Below are positions 29,105-37,659 of a stretch of 64,000 nucleotides of DNA, piece after piece. Position numbers and translations under genes: made by a program. Origin of the DNA: Microvirga terrae (GTDB lineage: Bacteria; Pseudomonadota; Alphaproteobacteria; Rhizobiales; Beijerinckiaceae); contig NZ_CP102845.1 of the NCBI RefSeq assembly GCF_013307435.2, forward strand, positions 2,737,001-2,801,000, in the 5' to 3' direction. The notes under the pieces were generated by a model, which saw nothing but the letters and a program-made list of their open reading frames with translations, made no database searches and was not told the DNA's origin. Within the stretch, counting starts at the first letter, position 1; every line of letters starts with the position of its first letter.

Positions 29105-29910
29105 GATGCGAGCGCCCGCCCGGATGCTGCATCGGCGGAGGCCGCCTTGGAGAACAGGCGATAGAAGTTGGCTGTCGTCAGCGAGGCGACTTCCTGCTCG
29201 CTCACACCAACGACTTCGGCAAGAACCCGGGCCGTATGCGCCACGAAGGCCGGTTCGTTGGTCTTTCCACGATGCGGCACGGGAGCAAGATAGGGGGCAT
29301 CCGTCTCCACGAGCAGGCGATCGTGCGGAACGGCAGCGGCGATCCGGCGGATCTCCTCCGAATTACGGAACGTCAGGATACCGGAGAAGGAAACATACAG
29401 GCCGAGTTCGACCCCGACCTGGGCGAGCGTCTCGCCCGACGAGAAGCAGTGGAGAACAGCGTCGAAGCGCCCTCGCCTCATCTCGTCGGTCAGGATCCGG
29501 ATCATGTCCTCGTCGGCGTTGCGCGCATGGATCACCAGGGGCAAACCGGTTTGCTGCGCGGCCTCGATATGGGTGCGGAAAACCCGCTGCTGCACGTCGC
29601 GCGGGCTCTTGTCGTAATGATAATCGAGTCCGGCTTCGCCGATGGCGACGCAACGCGGATGTTCGGACAGCTCGATCAGCCGTTCGGCCGGGACATCCGG
29701 CTCGGCGGCCGCATTATGGGGATGCGTTCCGACGGTGCAGAAGATGCTGTCATGGGATTCGGCCAAGGTCCGGTATGTCTGGAAGCGCTCCACATGGGTC
29801 GAGATGGTAACCATGCGACCGACCCCGGCGGCCGTGGCAGACGCTAGAACCTCGGGGAGGCGGCTCTGAAAGTCCGGGAAGTCCAGGTGGCAATGGCTAT
29901 CGACCAGCAT
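29101..29910 (-). CDS. TatD family metal-dependent hydrolase
   Basis: A 269-aa TIM-barrel hydrolase, generally a 3'-5' DNase/RNase. The metal ligands are in DSHCHLDF (His-x-His), IGEAGLDYHYD (Glu), LVIHARNADED (His), LHCFSSGE (His) and VETDAPYLAPVPHRGK (Asp). N-terminal MLVDSHCHLDF fixes the start. Its neighbour upstream on this strand should be metG, but a glycosidase gene is inserted between them. Confidence 0.93.
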   Translation of the reverse strand: MLVDSHCHLDFPDFQSRLPEVLASATAAGVGRMVTISTHVERFQTYRTLAESHDSIFCTVGTHPHNAAAEPDVPAERLIELSEHPRCVAIGEAGLDYHYDKSPRDVQQRVFRTHIEAAQQTGLPLVIHARNADEDMIRILTDEMRRGRFDAVLHCFSSGETLAQVGVELGLYVSFSGILTFRNSEEIRRIAAAVPHDRLLVETDAPYLAPVPHRGKTNEPAFVAHTARVLAEVVGVSEQEVASLTTANFYRLFSKAASADAASGRALAS

Positions 29911-29968
29911 CGGTGAAGGCGCCCTCCTCTATAGTGGCTTGCTGCATAAATCGGTTCAAAGCCGGCGT

Positions 29969-31300
29969 CTAGCGACGCACCCCCTGGGCCGTCGCCTCCG
30001 GCTCGTCATCTTCCTTCGATTCCTTATGGCGCATCAGGCGCAGCCGCTCCTGCTGCCGGGAAACGGGAGCCTCGTCACATTCCTGCGGCCGAACCACGGG
30101 GACCGCCAGGCACACGCTCTGGGCCGGAAGAACATTGCACCAGTCATGGATCAGTTGCTTGTAGCAGCGTCCCACGGGCCGGATGTTGCGATCCAGGTCG
30201 TACAACCCAACCGGCGTGACACGGTTGTTCTCCTCGCGCAGCGCCGTGTCCCAGTCCATCTGGTCCGTGAGCGAATACCAGGTGAACCCGACGATCGGCA
30301 CGCCGGTGTTGCGGACCCTCAAAACGTTGGCCCATTGCTTCCAAAGCCAGTTCACGGCTTCGTCGCCATTCGGCCCCTGCATCAGGTTCGTCTCCGTATG
30401 CATGACCGGCAGCCTGTAGCGCTCGTAATATTGGCGGGTGATCTCGTCGTAGCCGAAGACATCGCCAGCCGATCTCGTCAGACCGTCGGCGCTGACCCGG
30501 TGCTCATTGGTCACGTAATAGTCGTTCCCCATGATGCAGTGATGACGCAGCGAGGAGCGGCTGAGGAAGAAATGGTACTCGTCCCGGCTCATGCCGCTAT
30601 CCATCAGGAACTCGTACATCTCGGAGTCGATCCGGCGGCCATAGTTCAGATCGAGGGACAGGAAGCGCCGGGCGTTCATGATCTCGGCCGGCTTGATCGC
30701 CGCCGGGTTCTCGGCATGAAAGTACTCGGACGACTCGCTCTGGATGAAGAGCGCGTCCGGCCGGACCTTGAGGATCCGCTCCATGGCCAGGACGTTGGCC
30801 TTCACGATATGCTTGAGGGCGGTCACGAAGGCTTGGTCGGTGGTCAGCTGCTCGTTCCACCAGCCGTAGGCGGCGGAGAACTGGGCGCAGATGAACATCT
30901 CGTTGATCGGGGTATAGAGCTGCACCCAGGGGAACCGGTGTGCGAAGTCTTCCGCATAGGCTGCAAAGAGATCCGGAAAATCCGGATTCTGGAAGTTGCC
31001 GATCCAGTCTGGGACGCCGAAGTGGCAGAGATCCACGATGGGAATGATGTTGCGGCGGAAGATCTCGCCGAAGGTCATGTCGGCGAAGGACCAGTCGTAG
31101 CGGCCCGGGCCGATGAACGTCTTGTGCAGAGGTGGACCGTAGCGCAGGACCTGGATGTCGAGATCCTTCAGAAGGTCGAAATCCGTCTGCCAGTGGGTGT
31201 AATGGCCGCATTTCTCCATCTGGTCGATGCGGGTGCGGCCATTGTTGATGGTCGGGATGCTGTTCTCGATCCCGGTCGCGAACATGAAGCTGGTGTACAT
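29969..31300 (-). CDS. GH1-like family glycoside hydrolase
   Basis: A 443-aa TIM-barrel glycosidase related to family 1 beta-glycosidases. The acid/base region is TPINEMFICAQFS (Glu134, corresponding to the NEP motif) and the nucleophile region is LPVMHTETNLMQG (corresponding to TENG). The barrel-like run QTDFDLLKDLDIQVLRYG and DLCHFGVPDWIGNF fits GH1. There is no signal peptide, so it should act in the cytoplasm on an imported or internal glycoside. It is 58 bp from tatD and 47 bp from metG on the same strand, so it probably shares their transcript. The substrate is unknown; the rest of the block is housekeeping. Confidence 0.78.
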   Translation of the reverse strand: MYTSFMFATGIENSIPTINNGRTRIDQMEKCGHYTHWQTDFDLLKDLDIQVLRYGPPLHKTFIGPGRYDWSFADMTFGEIFRRNIIPIVDLCHFGVPDWIGNFQNPDFPDLFAAYAEDFAHRFPWVQLYTPINEMFICAQFSAAYGWWNEQLTTDQAFVTALKHIVKANVLAMERILKVRPDALFIQSESSEYFHAENPAAIKPAEIMNARRFLSLDLNYGRRIDSEMYEFLMDSGMSRDEYHFFLSRSSLRHHCIMGNDYYVTNEHRVSADGLTRSAGDVFGYDEITRQYYERYRLPVMHTETNLMQGPNGDEAVNWLWKQWANVLRVRNTGVPIVGFTWYSLTDQMDWDTALREENNRVTPVGLYDLDRNIRPVGRCYKQLIHDWCNVLPAQSVCLAVPVVRPQECDEAPVSRQQERLRLMRHKESKEDDEPEATAQGVRR

Positions 31301-31347
31301 TGCGCGCTTCCGCTGAGGGCCTCGGAGGGCCGTTCAAAACGGACGCG

Positions 31348-32898
31348 TTAGGACGCCTCCGCCTCGATATAACGCGGGAAAATCGGCCCAGGTTGCGGCA
31401 GGGCCATGCCGGCCGCCAGACGGTGCTCCGGTCCGACCGCCGCGAGCACCCTGCCCTCCGGTGGAACCGCCAGCAGATCGAGCAGCTTTGCCGCGGCCGT
31501 CGGAACGAAAGGCTGAGCCAGGATGCCGACGGCGCGGAGCACCTCGGCCGTCACGTAGAGCACCGTATTCATGCGCGCCGGATCGCTCTTGCGCAGAACC
31601 CAGGGCTCCTGAGACGCGAAATACCGGTTGGCCTCCGCCACGACGGCCCAGATCTCAGCCAGGGTCGTATGCACGGAGAAATCCTTCATGGCCGCCCTAG
31701 CCTTTCCGGGCAAAGCGTCGGCCAGCCAGAGAATATCCTGATCCGCCTGGGTGAATTCGCCCGGCTGCGGGACGGCGGCGTCGCAGTTTTTGGCGATCAT
31801 CGAAAGCGATCGCTGCGCCAGATTCCCGAGATCGTTCGCCAGGTCCGCATTGATGCGGTTGACGATCGCCTCGTGGGAGTAGTTCCCGTCCTGCCCGAAG
31901 GGCACCTCGCGCATGAAGAAATAGCGGATCTGGTCGACCCCGTAAGTGTCGGCAAGGTCGAAGGGATCGACCACGTTGCCGACCGATTTCGACATCTTCT
32001 CGCCCTTGTTGAGCAGGAACCCGTGCCCGAAGACACGCTTCGGCAACGGCAAATCGGCCGACATCAGGAAGGCCGGCCAATAGACCGTGTGGAAGCGCAC
32101 GATGTCCTTGCCGATGATATGAACATCGGCCGGCCAGTAGTGCCAGCGCGGATCGCTCGCGTCAGGGAATCCGCAGCCCGTGACGTAGTTGTTCAGGGCA
32201 TCGATCCACACGTACATGACGTGCTTCGGGTCGCCCGGCACCGGCAGACCCCAGTTGAAGGTCGTCCGGCTGATCGAGAGATCCTGCAGCCCAGACCGCA
32301 CGAAGCTCGTGATCTCGTTACGGCGGGTCTCCGGACTGATGAAATCCGGGCTGGCCTCGTAGAGCGCGAGGAGCCTGTCCTGATACGCGGAGAGACGGAA
32401 AAAGTAACTTTCCTCCTCGATCCATTCGACCGGAGTGCCGGTCGGCGCGCGCCAGCTGCCGTCCGGCTGCTTCGTCAACTCGCTCTCGTCGTAATAGGCT
32501 TCATCCCGCACCGAGTACCAGCCGGAATACTTCGACAGATAGATGTCGCCCTTCTCCTGCATCCGGCGCCAGAGTTCCTGGGTCGAGGGCAGGTGATCGG
32601 AATCCGTGGTCCGGATGAACCGGTCGTAGGAGCAGTCCAGCCGGTCGGCCATGGCCTTGAACTTCGCGGCCATTTCGTCGACGAAGGCCTTCGGGGTCGT
32701 GCCGTTCCTGTCGGCCGTCTGCTGGATCTTCAGGCCATGCTCGTCCGTACCGGTCATGAAGAAGACATCATAGCCGTCGATGCGCTTGAAGCGGGCGATC
32801 GCGTCGGACGCCACGACCTCGTAGGCATGACCGATATGGGGAGCCCCATTCGGGTACGAGATAGCCGTGGTGATGTAGAATTTCTGCTTGTCGGCCAT
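31348..32898 (-). CDS. metG: Methionyl-tRNA synthetase
   Basis: Class I synthetase (516 aa) charging tRNA-Met. HIGH motif: [18 protein letters not shown] motif: [17 protein letters not shown]. Length and the absence of the four-Cys zinc knuckle place it in the short MetG type common in alphaproteobacteria. No C-terminal tRNA-binding (EMAP-like) domain is present. Part of the minus-strand run tmk-holB-metG. Confidence 0.96.
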   Translation of the reverse strand: MADKQKFYITTAISYPNGAPHIGHAYEVVASDAIARFKRIDGYDVFFMTGTDEHGLKIQQTADRNGTTPKAFVDEMAAKFKAMADRLDCSYDRFIRTTDSDHLPSTQELWRRMQEKGDIYLSKYSGWYSVRDEAYYDESELTKQPDGSWRAPTGTPVEWIEEESYFFRLSAYQDRLLALYEASPDFISPETRRNEITSFVRSGLQDLSISRTTFNWGLPVPGDPKHVMYVWIDALNNYVTGCGFPDASDPRWHYWPADVHIIGKDIVRFHTVYWPAFLMSADLPLPKRVFGHGFLLNKGEKMSKSVGNVVDPFDLADTYGVDQIRYFFMREVPFGQDGNYSHEAIVNRINADLANDLGNLAQRSLSMIAKNCDAAVPQPGEFTQADQDILWLADALPGKARAAMKDFSVHTTLAEIWAVVAEANRYFASQEPWVLRKSDPARMNTVLYVTAEVLRAVGILAQPFVPTAAAKLLDLLAVPPEGRVLAAVGPEHRLAAGMALPQPGPIFPRYIEAEAS

Positions 32899-32944
32899 GT
32901 CGGATCCTAAGCCCTGAAATCAAAAACCTTCGAGAAACGAAGCT

Positions 32945-34009
32945 TCAAGCCGCTCGCCGAACCGCATCGGCGAGATCGTCGAACATCGTCAGGATGAAGG
33001 GCCGGCGGTCGAGGTTGAACACGTCGATCTCCCGCGCCGAACGGCCGATCTTCTCACATACCTCTACCAAAGGCGCAAGGCGGGACGCGCCGAGACCCGC
33101 CTGCTCGTGGAGGCGCTCGGAGACCCAGCGCTCCACTGTTTCGAGGGCCAGCGCGTAGCTGTCGTCCGCATCCCGGCGGGAGAGGGATTCCGCGAGCGCG
33201 AGGACCTGTCTGGCATCGGTCGTCGGCAATCCGTTCAGGAGACGGGTGACCTGGTCGATGAAAGCGACTTTCTCGGCGTCGAGCAACTCCAAGGTGCGCC
33301 GGACGGAGCCCTCGCCGTAAGGCAGGGCCTGATCCACCAGATCCTGCGGGATATCGCTCCAGGGCGAGCCAAGGGACCCTATCGCCGCCCGGATGTCGCG
33401 ATCCTCCAGGGGGCGAAGGAGAAGCCGGCGGCAACGGGACCGAATGGTGGGAAGCACCCTCTGGGGCGCATGACTGACGATGAGGAAGAGCGACCGCGGC
33501 GGCGGCTCCTCGATCACCTTGAGCAGTGCATTGGCACTCGAGATCGTCAGATCCTCGGCGCTGTCGACGATGCAGACCCGGTATCCTCCGTCGGCCGCAG
33601 TCGAGCCGAACATGGCGAGCGCCCGTCGGACCGCGTCGACCGGGATGGTCGCGGACGGCCCCTTCTTGTCCGTGGCGGGCGCCCTTCTCAGAACCGATAG
33701 GTTCGGGTGGGACAGGGCCGCCACCTGGCGTGCCGCATGCGTGCCATGGGGCACGTCCAGGCTCGCAATGGCGCGATCGCGGCTCCGCTGAGGATCGAGG
33801 ACGGTGCGGGCGACCCGGTAGGCCAGAGTGGCCTTGCCGATCCCCTGAGCGCCGCCGATGAGCCAGGCATGATGAAGTCGGCCGCTGCGCAACCCTTCCA
33901 GGAAGTCCTCCTCACCTTCCCTGTGGCCGAAGAACGCGAACTGCTCCCGGGGATGAGGGGCTCCCTCGAGCTGATCGGGCTCAGCGCCCCCTTGAACGTC
34001 ACGCGACAT
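32945..34009 (-). CDS. holB: DNA polymerase III delta' subunit
   Basis: Clamp-loader delta' (354 aa). The AAA+ fold has LIGGAQGIGKATLAYRVART, the sensor/SRC-like region, and EDLTISSANALLKVIEEPPPRS with LIVSHAPQRVLPTIRSRCRR (SRC motif) as in holB. The zinc-module cysteines seen in E. coli delta' are not visible. Its start overlaps the tmk end by 11 bases, so the two are translationally linked. Confidence 0.94.
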   Translation of the reverse strand: MSRDVQGGAEPDQLEGAPHPREQFAFFGHREGEEDFLEGLRSGRLHHAWLIGGAQGIGKATLAYRVARTVLDPQRSRDRAIASLDVPHGTHAARQVAALSHPNLSVLRRAPATDKKGPSATIPVDAVRRALAMFGSTAADGGYRVCIVDSAEDLTISSANALLKVIEEPPPRSLFLIVSHAPQRVLPTIRSRCRRLLLRPLEDRDIRAAIGSLGSPWSDIPQDLVDQALPYGEGSVRRTLELLDAEKVAFIDQVTRLLNGLPTTDARQVLALAESLSRRDADDSYALALETVERWVSERLHEQAGLGASRLAPLVEVCEKIGRSAREIDVFNLDRRPFILTMFDDLADAVRRAA

Positions 34010-34676
34010 CGAGCGACCTCGCAGGCGGTTCCGTCACCTGGGGAAGGCGCTCGCGCAGTGCTGCCCAGATCGCAGCCGCGACCTCGTCCGGATTCTGATC
34101 CGCGTTGATCACGGCGCACCGTTCCGGCGCGGCCCGGGCGATGGACAGGTAAGCCTGACGGAGAGACTGATGAAAGGAGAGATCCTCTTTCTCGAACCGG
34201 TCCGCGCCCTCACCCTTACCGGCCTGCCGCGCTCCCGCCCGGGCGAGCCCCGTCTCCGCCGGCAGATCGAGAATGAGCGTCAGGTGGGGCTTCACGCCCC
34301 GGAGAGTGATGGTCTCGAGCCGGTCGATCAGCCCCTTGTCGATATTGCCGAGGGAGCCCTGATACGCCCGGGTTGAATCGGCGAAGCGATCGCACAGAAC
34401 GTGGGTTCCGCTCGTGAGTGCCGGCACGATCGTCTTGTCGAGATGGTCGATCCGGGCGGCGGCAAACAGGAGGGCTTCCGCGAACGGCCCAAGATGCTTG
34501 GCATGGCCTTCCAGGATGAAGGCGCGGATCTCCTCGGCATGGGGAGATCCGCCGGGCTCGCGGGTCACGAGAACGGGCTGTCCCATCTCCGACAGCCGGG
34601 CCTTGAGCCTCTCGATCTGTGTCGACTTGCCAGCGCCCTCCCCGCCTTCGAAGGTGATGAAGCAGCCTGCCATCAA
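33999..34676 (-). CDS. tmk: Thymidylate kinase
   Basis: dTMP kinase (225 aa). P-loop TFEGGEGAGKSTQ, the DR(Y/F)-type motif in LCDRFADSTRAYQG, and a lid region around RAGARQAGKGEGADRFEKED. N-terminal MMAGCFITFEGGEG fixes the start within one codon. It overlaps dacA by 4 bases and holB by 11, so dacA-tmk-holB form an operon that runs into metG. Confidence 0.95.
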   Translation of the reverse strand: MMAGCFITFEGGEGAGKSTQIERLKARLSEMGQPVLVTREPGGSPHAEEIRAFILEGHAKHLGPFAEALLFAAARIDHLDKTIVPALTSGTHVLCDRFADSTRAYQGSLGNIDKGLIDRLETITLRGVKPHLTLILDLPAETGLARAGARQAGKGEGADRFEKEDLSFHQSLRQAYLSIARAAPERCAVINADQNPDEVAAAIWAALRERLPQVTEPPARSLDVA

Positions 34677-35884
34677 ATGCCTTCGATCACGCTCGTGAAT
34701 GCGCGGCGGACCCAGCCGGTGCTGAATTCCAGCAGGCCATCCAGGGCACGCTGGCTCAGCGTGCCTTCCTGAATGTCCTCGTTGGCGTAAAGCGGCATGT
34801 CGAGAGCCTGCATGTCCCCGCGGTTGACCTGGAGCCGGGCCACCTCGGCCCCTTTCTGAACGGGGGCTTTCAGGGGGCCGGTGTAGATGATGCGCGCAGT
34901 CACCCGTTCGCCCTCTCCACGAGGCACAAGTACACGAACCGGCTTCTGCGACACAAGCGGCAGCGAGCGCCGGCTCCCGCCGAAAACCTGAGCTTCCCCA
35001 ACGACCTGTCCCTCGGCAAACAGTTGCTGGGTTTCGAAGGCCCGGAAGCCCCAGTCCAGGAGCTTGCGCGATTCCGCAGCCCGGTCCTTGGCCGTCTTGA
35101 GGCCGTTCACGACAACGATGAGACGCTGGTCGTTCTGGACGGCCGAGCCGATGAGACCGAAACCCGATTCATCGATATTGCCCGTCTTCAGCCCATCGGC
35201 CCCGATATCGAGGAACAGCAGTGGATTGCGGTTCTGCTGGCGGATCTTGTTCCAGGTGAACTCGCGCTCTCCGAAGATCTTGTAGAGATCGGGATAAGTT
35301 TCGATGATGTGGAGGGCGAGCTTCGCCAGGTCCCGGACGGTGGTCTTCTGCTCAGGATGCCCGTAGCCCGTCGCGTTGCGGAAGGTCGTCTTGGTCAGTC
35401 CGATCTGCTTGGCCCGCTCGTTCATCATGCGGGCAAAGTTGTCTTCCGTACCGGCAACGCCCTCGGCGATCGCGATGGCCGCGTCATTGCCGGACTGGAT
35501 GATGAGACCGCGCAGCAGATCCTCGAGTCGGATCGAGGTGTTCACCCTGGCGAACATGGCTGAGCCGCCCGATCCCCCTCCCCCTTTGCGCCAGGCATTC
35601 TCCGAGATCGTGAACTCGCTGTCGAAATTCAGCCGGCCATTCTTGATCTCGTTGAAGACGACCTCGGCCGTCATGGTCTTGGCCATGCTGGCCGGCACAG
35701 TCGCCTCATCGGCATTCTTCTCGAAGAGAACCGCATGGCTGCCGGCATCCATGAGGATGGCCGTAGGCGCCATGGTCTGAAAATTCTGGGCTTTCGCGGC
35801 CTGCGGCCATGCGGCCGAGAGCGAGATGGCACCCCATGCCAAACCAATCGCCGCCAAGCAGCGGGCGACCTTAACGTGACGCAT
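34673..35884 (-). CDS. dacA: D-alanyl-D-alanine carboxypeptidase (PBP5/6 type)
   Basis: Periplasmic low-molecular-mass penicillin-binding protein (403 aa) trimming the terminal D-Ala of peptidoglycan pentapeptides. Signal peptide at about 1-32 (ending AWPQAAKAQ). The catalytic triad motifs are SMAK in VPASMAKTM, SGN in IQSGNDAAIAIAEG, and KTG in DGLKTGNIDESG. A C-terminal PBP5-type domain precedes a short amphipathic end (RAFTSVIEGI). I use ATG 35884 with GGAG 9 bases upstream; a TTG two codons earlier is also open. Confidence 0.94.
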   Translation of the reverse strand: MRHVKVARCLAAIGLAWGAISLSAAWPQAAKAQNFQTMAPTAILMDAGSHAVLFEKNADEATVPASMAKTMTAEVVFNEIKNGRLNFDSEFTISENAWRKGGGGSGGSAMFARVNTSIRLEDLLRGLIIQSGNDAAIAIAEGVAGTEDNFARMMNERAKQIGLTKTTFRNATGYGHPEQKTTVRDLAKLALHIIETYPDLYKIFGEREFTWNKIRQQNRNPLLFLDIGADGLKTGNIDESGFGLIGSAVQNDQRLIVVVNGLKTAKDRAAESRKLLDWGFRAFETQQLFAEGQVVGEAQVFGGSRRSLPLVSQKPVRVLVPRGEGERVTARIIYTGPLKAPVQKGAEVARLQVNRGDMQALDMPLYANEDIQEGTLSQRALDGLLEFSTGWVRRAFTSVIEGI

Positions 35885-36010
35885 CGTCAAATTCTCCAGG
35901 ATCCTCCCTTAGGAGACCCCGAATCTGTGGCGCGTCAACAACAAATCAACGTCCGGCTACGCTGCTCTGTGCGGCATGTTACGCGGATCAGGCCGGTCGA
36001 AGGCGATCTG

Positions 36011-37054
36011 CTACCGCAGCACGAACTTCTCCGGGTTGGCGGGCGCATAGGCGCCTGCTCTCTGGAAACCGGATTGCGCATTGCCGGCCGGCGCCTCATA
36101 AAGGCTCGCGACCACCGGACGCGATGCAGGAACGGTCCCGGGAGCCGCCGAGCTGATCCGCGCGACCGGGCTCGCCGCACTCGGGATCGTCCCGAGGTCG
36201 AACGGGCGCTCCGGCGGAAGCGGCACGTTGCTGGCCATTGCGGCACCGGCAGCCTGGGCCGGACGAGCTGGGGTGGAATAAGCCTCGTCGTCAGGCTCGT
36301 AGGTGCGGAGGGCGATGGCCTGGCGGGGTGCGTTCGGCTGCGGCGCCGCCCGGGCGATCATGGTCGGGGCCGACCCGGTCAGGGTCGCCGGCGTGCCGTC
36401 CGTCCTGAGGCTGGCCAGGAGAATGCGGTCGTCGCTGCCGTTGGTGGAGGCGCGTCCGACATACTCGACCCGAACCCGCGCCGTCCCCGACTGCCGGAAG
36501 CCCAGGGCCGCGGCGGCCCGCTCGGACACGTCGATGACCCGGTTACCGTGGAAGGGTCCGCGGTCATTCACGCGAACGATCATCGAGTTGCCGTTCTGCA
36601 GGTTCGTGACGCGGGCGTAGCTCGGCAACGGCATGGTCGTATGGGCGGCGGCAATGGAATCGCGGTCGAAGACCTCGCCGTTGGCCGTCATGCGGCCGTG
36701 GAAGTTAGAACCATACCAGGAGGCAAGTCCCTCGCTGGCGCGTGGGGTCTCGTTCGGAACGTAGGTGCGGCCCGCGACCACATAGGGCTTGCCGACCATG
36801 TCGCGGCCGCCGCCCTTCGGGATCGGCTGCCCGTCGGCCACGACCTTCGGGCTCGGGGCCACGCCGTATTTGGGATCGATGCCGCCCCGAACATTCGAGG
36901 AGCAGTTGGCTGCCGTCAGGGCGATCGCGGTCACACCTGCGATGCGGAGGAGAGCCCTTTGATTGAAGGACGAGGCCCGTCCCTTCACTCCGGTCTTCGC
37001 TTCAGCGCGATCACAAGCCATATCGTCTCGCATCCTATCGTCTGTTCGGCCCAT
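36011..37054 (-). CDS. rlpA: RlpA family septal-ring lytic transglycosylase-like lipoprotein
   Basis: A 347-aa lipoprotein. The signal sequence with lipobox-like LTAANCSS at about residue 50 follows a long, basic N-region. The double-psi beta-barrel core (about 105-200) has GLASWYGSNFHGRMTANGEV, AAHTTMPLPSYARVTNLQNG and VRVNDRGPFHGNRVIDVS, with the conserved Asp and His. RlpA cuts peptide-free glycan strands in the septum. The rest is Pro/Ala-rich and I see no C-terminal SPOR domain, which normally targets RlpA to the septum. The ATG at 37054 has GGAGGA just upstream; a start at 37069 is also open. Confidence 0.87.
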   Translation of the reverse strand: MGRTDDRMRDDMACDRAEAKTGVKGRASSFNQRALLRIAGVTAIALTAANCSSNVRGGIDPKYGVAPSPKVVADGQPIPKGGGRDMVGKPYVVAGRTYVPNETPRASEGLASWYGSNFHGRMTANGEVFDRDSIAAAHTTMPLPSYARVTNLQNGNSMIVRVNDRGPFHGNRVIDVSERAAAALGFRQSGTARVRVEYVGRASTNGSDDRILLASLRTDGTPATLTGSAPTMIARAAPQPNAPRQAIALRTYEPDDEAYSTPARPAQAAGAAMASNVPLPPERPFDLGTIPSAASPVARISSAAPGTVPASRPVVASLYEAPAGNAQSGFQRAGAYAPANPEKFVLR

Positions 37055-37458
37055 GGGGTCTCCTCCCATGCGCGGACATCAAGCCAAAGTGCTTATCAAG
37101 TCCTTAAAAGGAGGTTAAACCGCTCCGCTTGTCAATGGCAAAGCTGCCATATCGGCAACATTAAAACAAATCGAAAAAAGCTTTTGCTTTGCAGGGCGAT
37201 AGACGCGATCCTTACCCAACCAGATTAGCGATCTCGATGCCACGCAGCCTTAGCCGGCAACGCGGCAAGGAGCATGGAATCGACGAGCGTCGGCACCGGC
37301 AAAATCAATTTCTCCACCATTCGCAGAAGCTTAGCCGATGATGCTCGCAACAGACGTCACGACGCGACTCTCCCGAAGACAGCGGACCACATTTGCAAGG
37401 AATTGGTTAACAAAGCCCTTCCCATTGCGTGAGGCGGCGCCGAAGGACCCGCGGAGAA
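37055..37458. other. Non-coding gap upstream of rlpA and downstream of tRNA-Ser
   Basis: About 400 bp without a credible gene. It is clearly more AT-rich (37080-37220) than its surroundings. A TTGACA on the minus strand at 37130-37135 points towards rlpA, but no good -10 lies at the right distance. The short open frames here have no family character. Confidence 0.5.
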
Positions 37459-37548
37459 TGGCGGAGGGGGTGGGATTCGAACCCACGGTGGGCTTGCACC
37501 CACGGCGGTTTTCAAGACCGCTGCCTTAAACCACTCGGCCACCCCTCC
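37459..37548 (-). tRNA. tRNA-Ser (anticodon UGA)
   Basis: A 90-nt class II tRNA on the minus strand. Acceptor GGAGGGG pairs with CCCCTCC. The anticodon stem GCGGT/ACCGC holds loop CTTGAAA with anticodon TGA. A long variable arm (GTGGG...CCCAC) marks tRNA-Ser, and the T-loop GGTTCGAATCC is canonical. CCA is encoded at the 3' end (37459-37461). A 7-bp inverted repeat GGATGCG/CGCATCC lies immediately 5' (37549-37581), perhaps the end of the adhesin-operon transcript or a processing stem. Confidence 0.96.
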
Positions 37549-37659
37549 GGATGCGGGAAAAATCCGCACCGGCACGCATCCTTCTCTAAGGCCGCTCGAC
37601 CGGATACGTCAACCGAGATGGCCCGATCTCTGGGCGTGAGCCCTCCTCGCACACCCTTC

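Noticed and set aside
29939..32910. Long plus-strand frames opposite the GH1 and metG genes
   Set aside because: Antisense shadows of two well-supported minus-strand genes.
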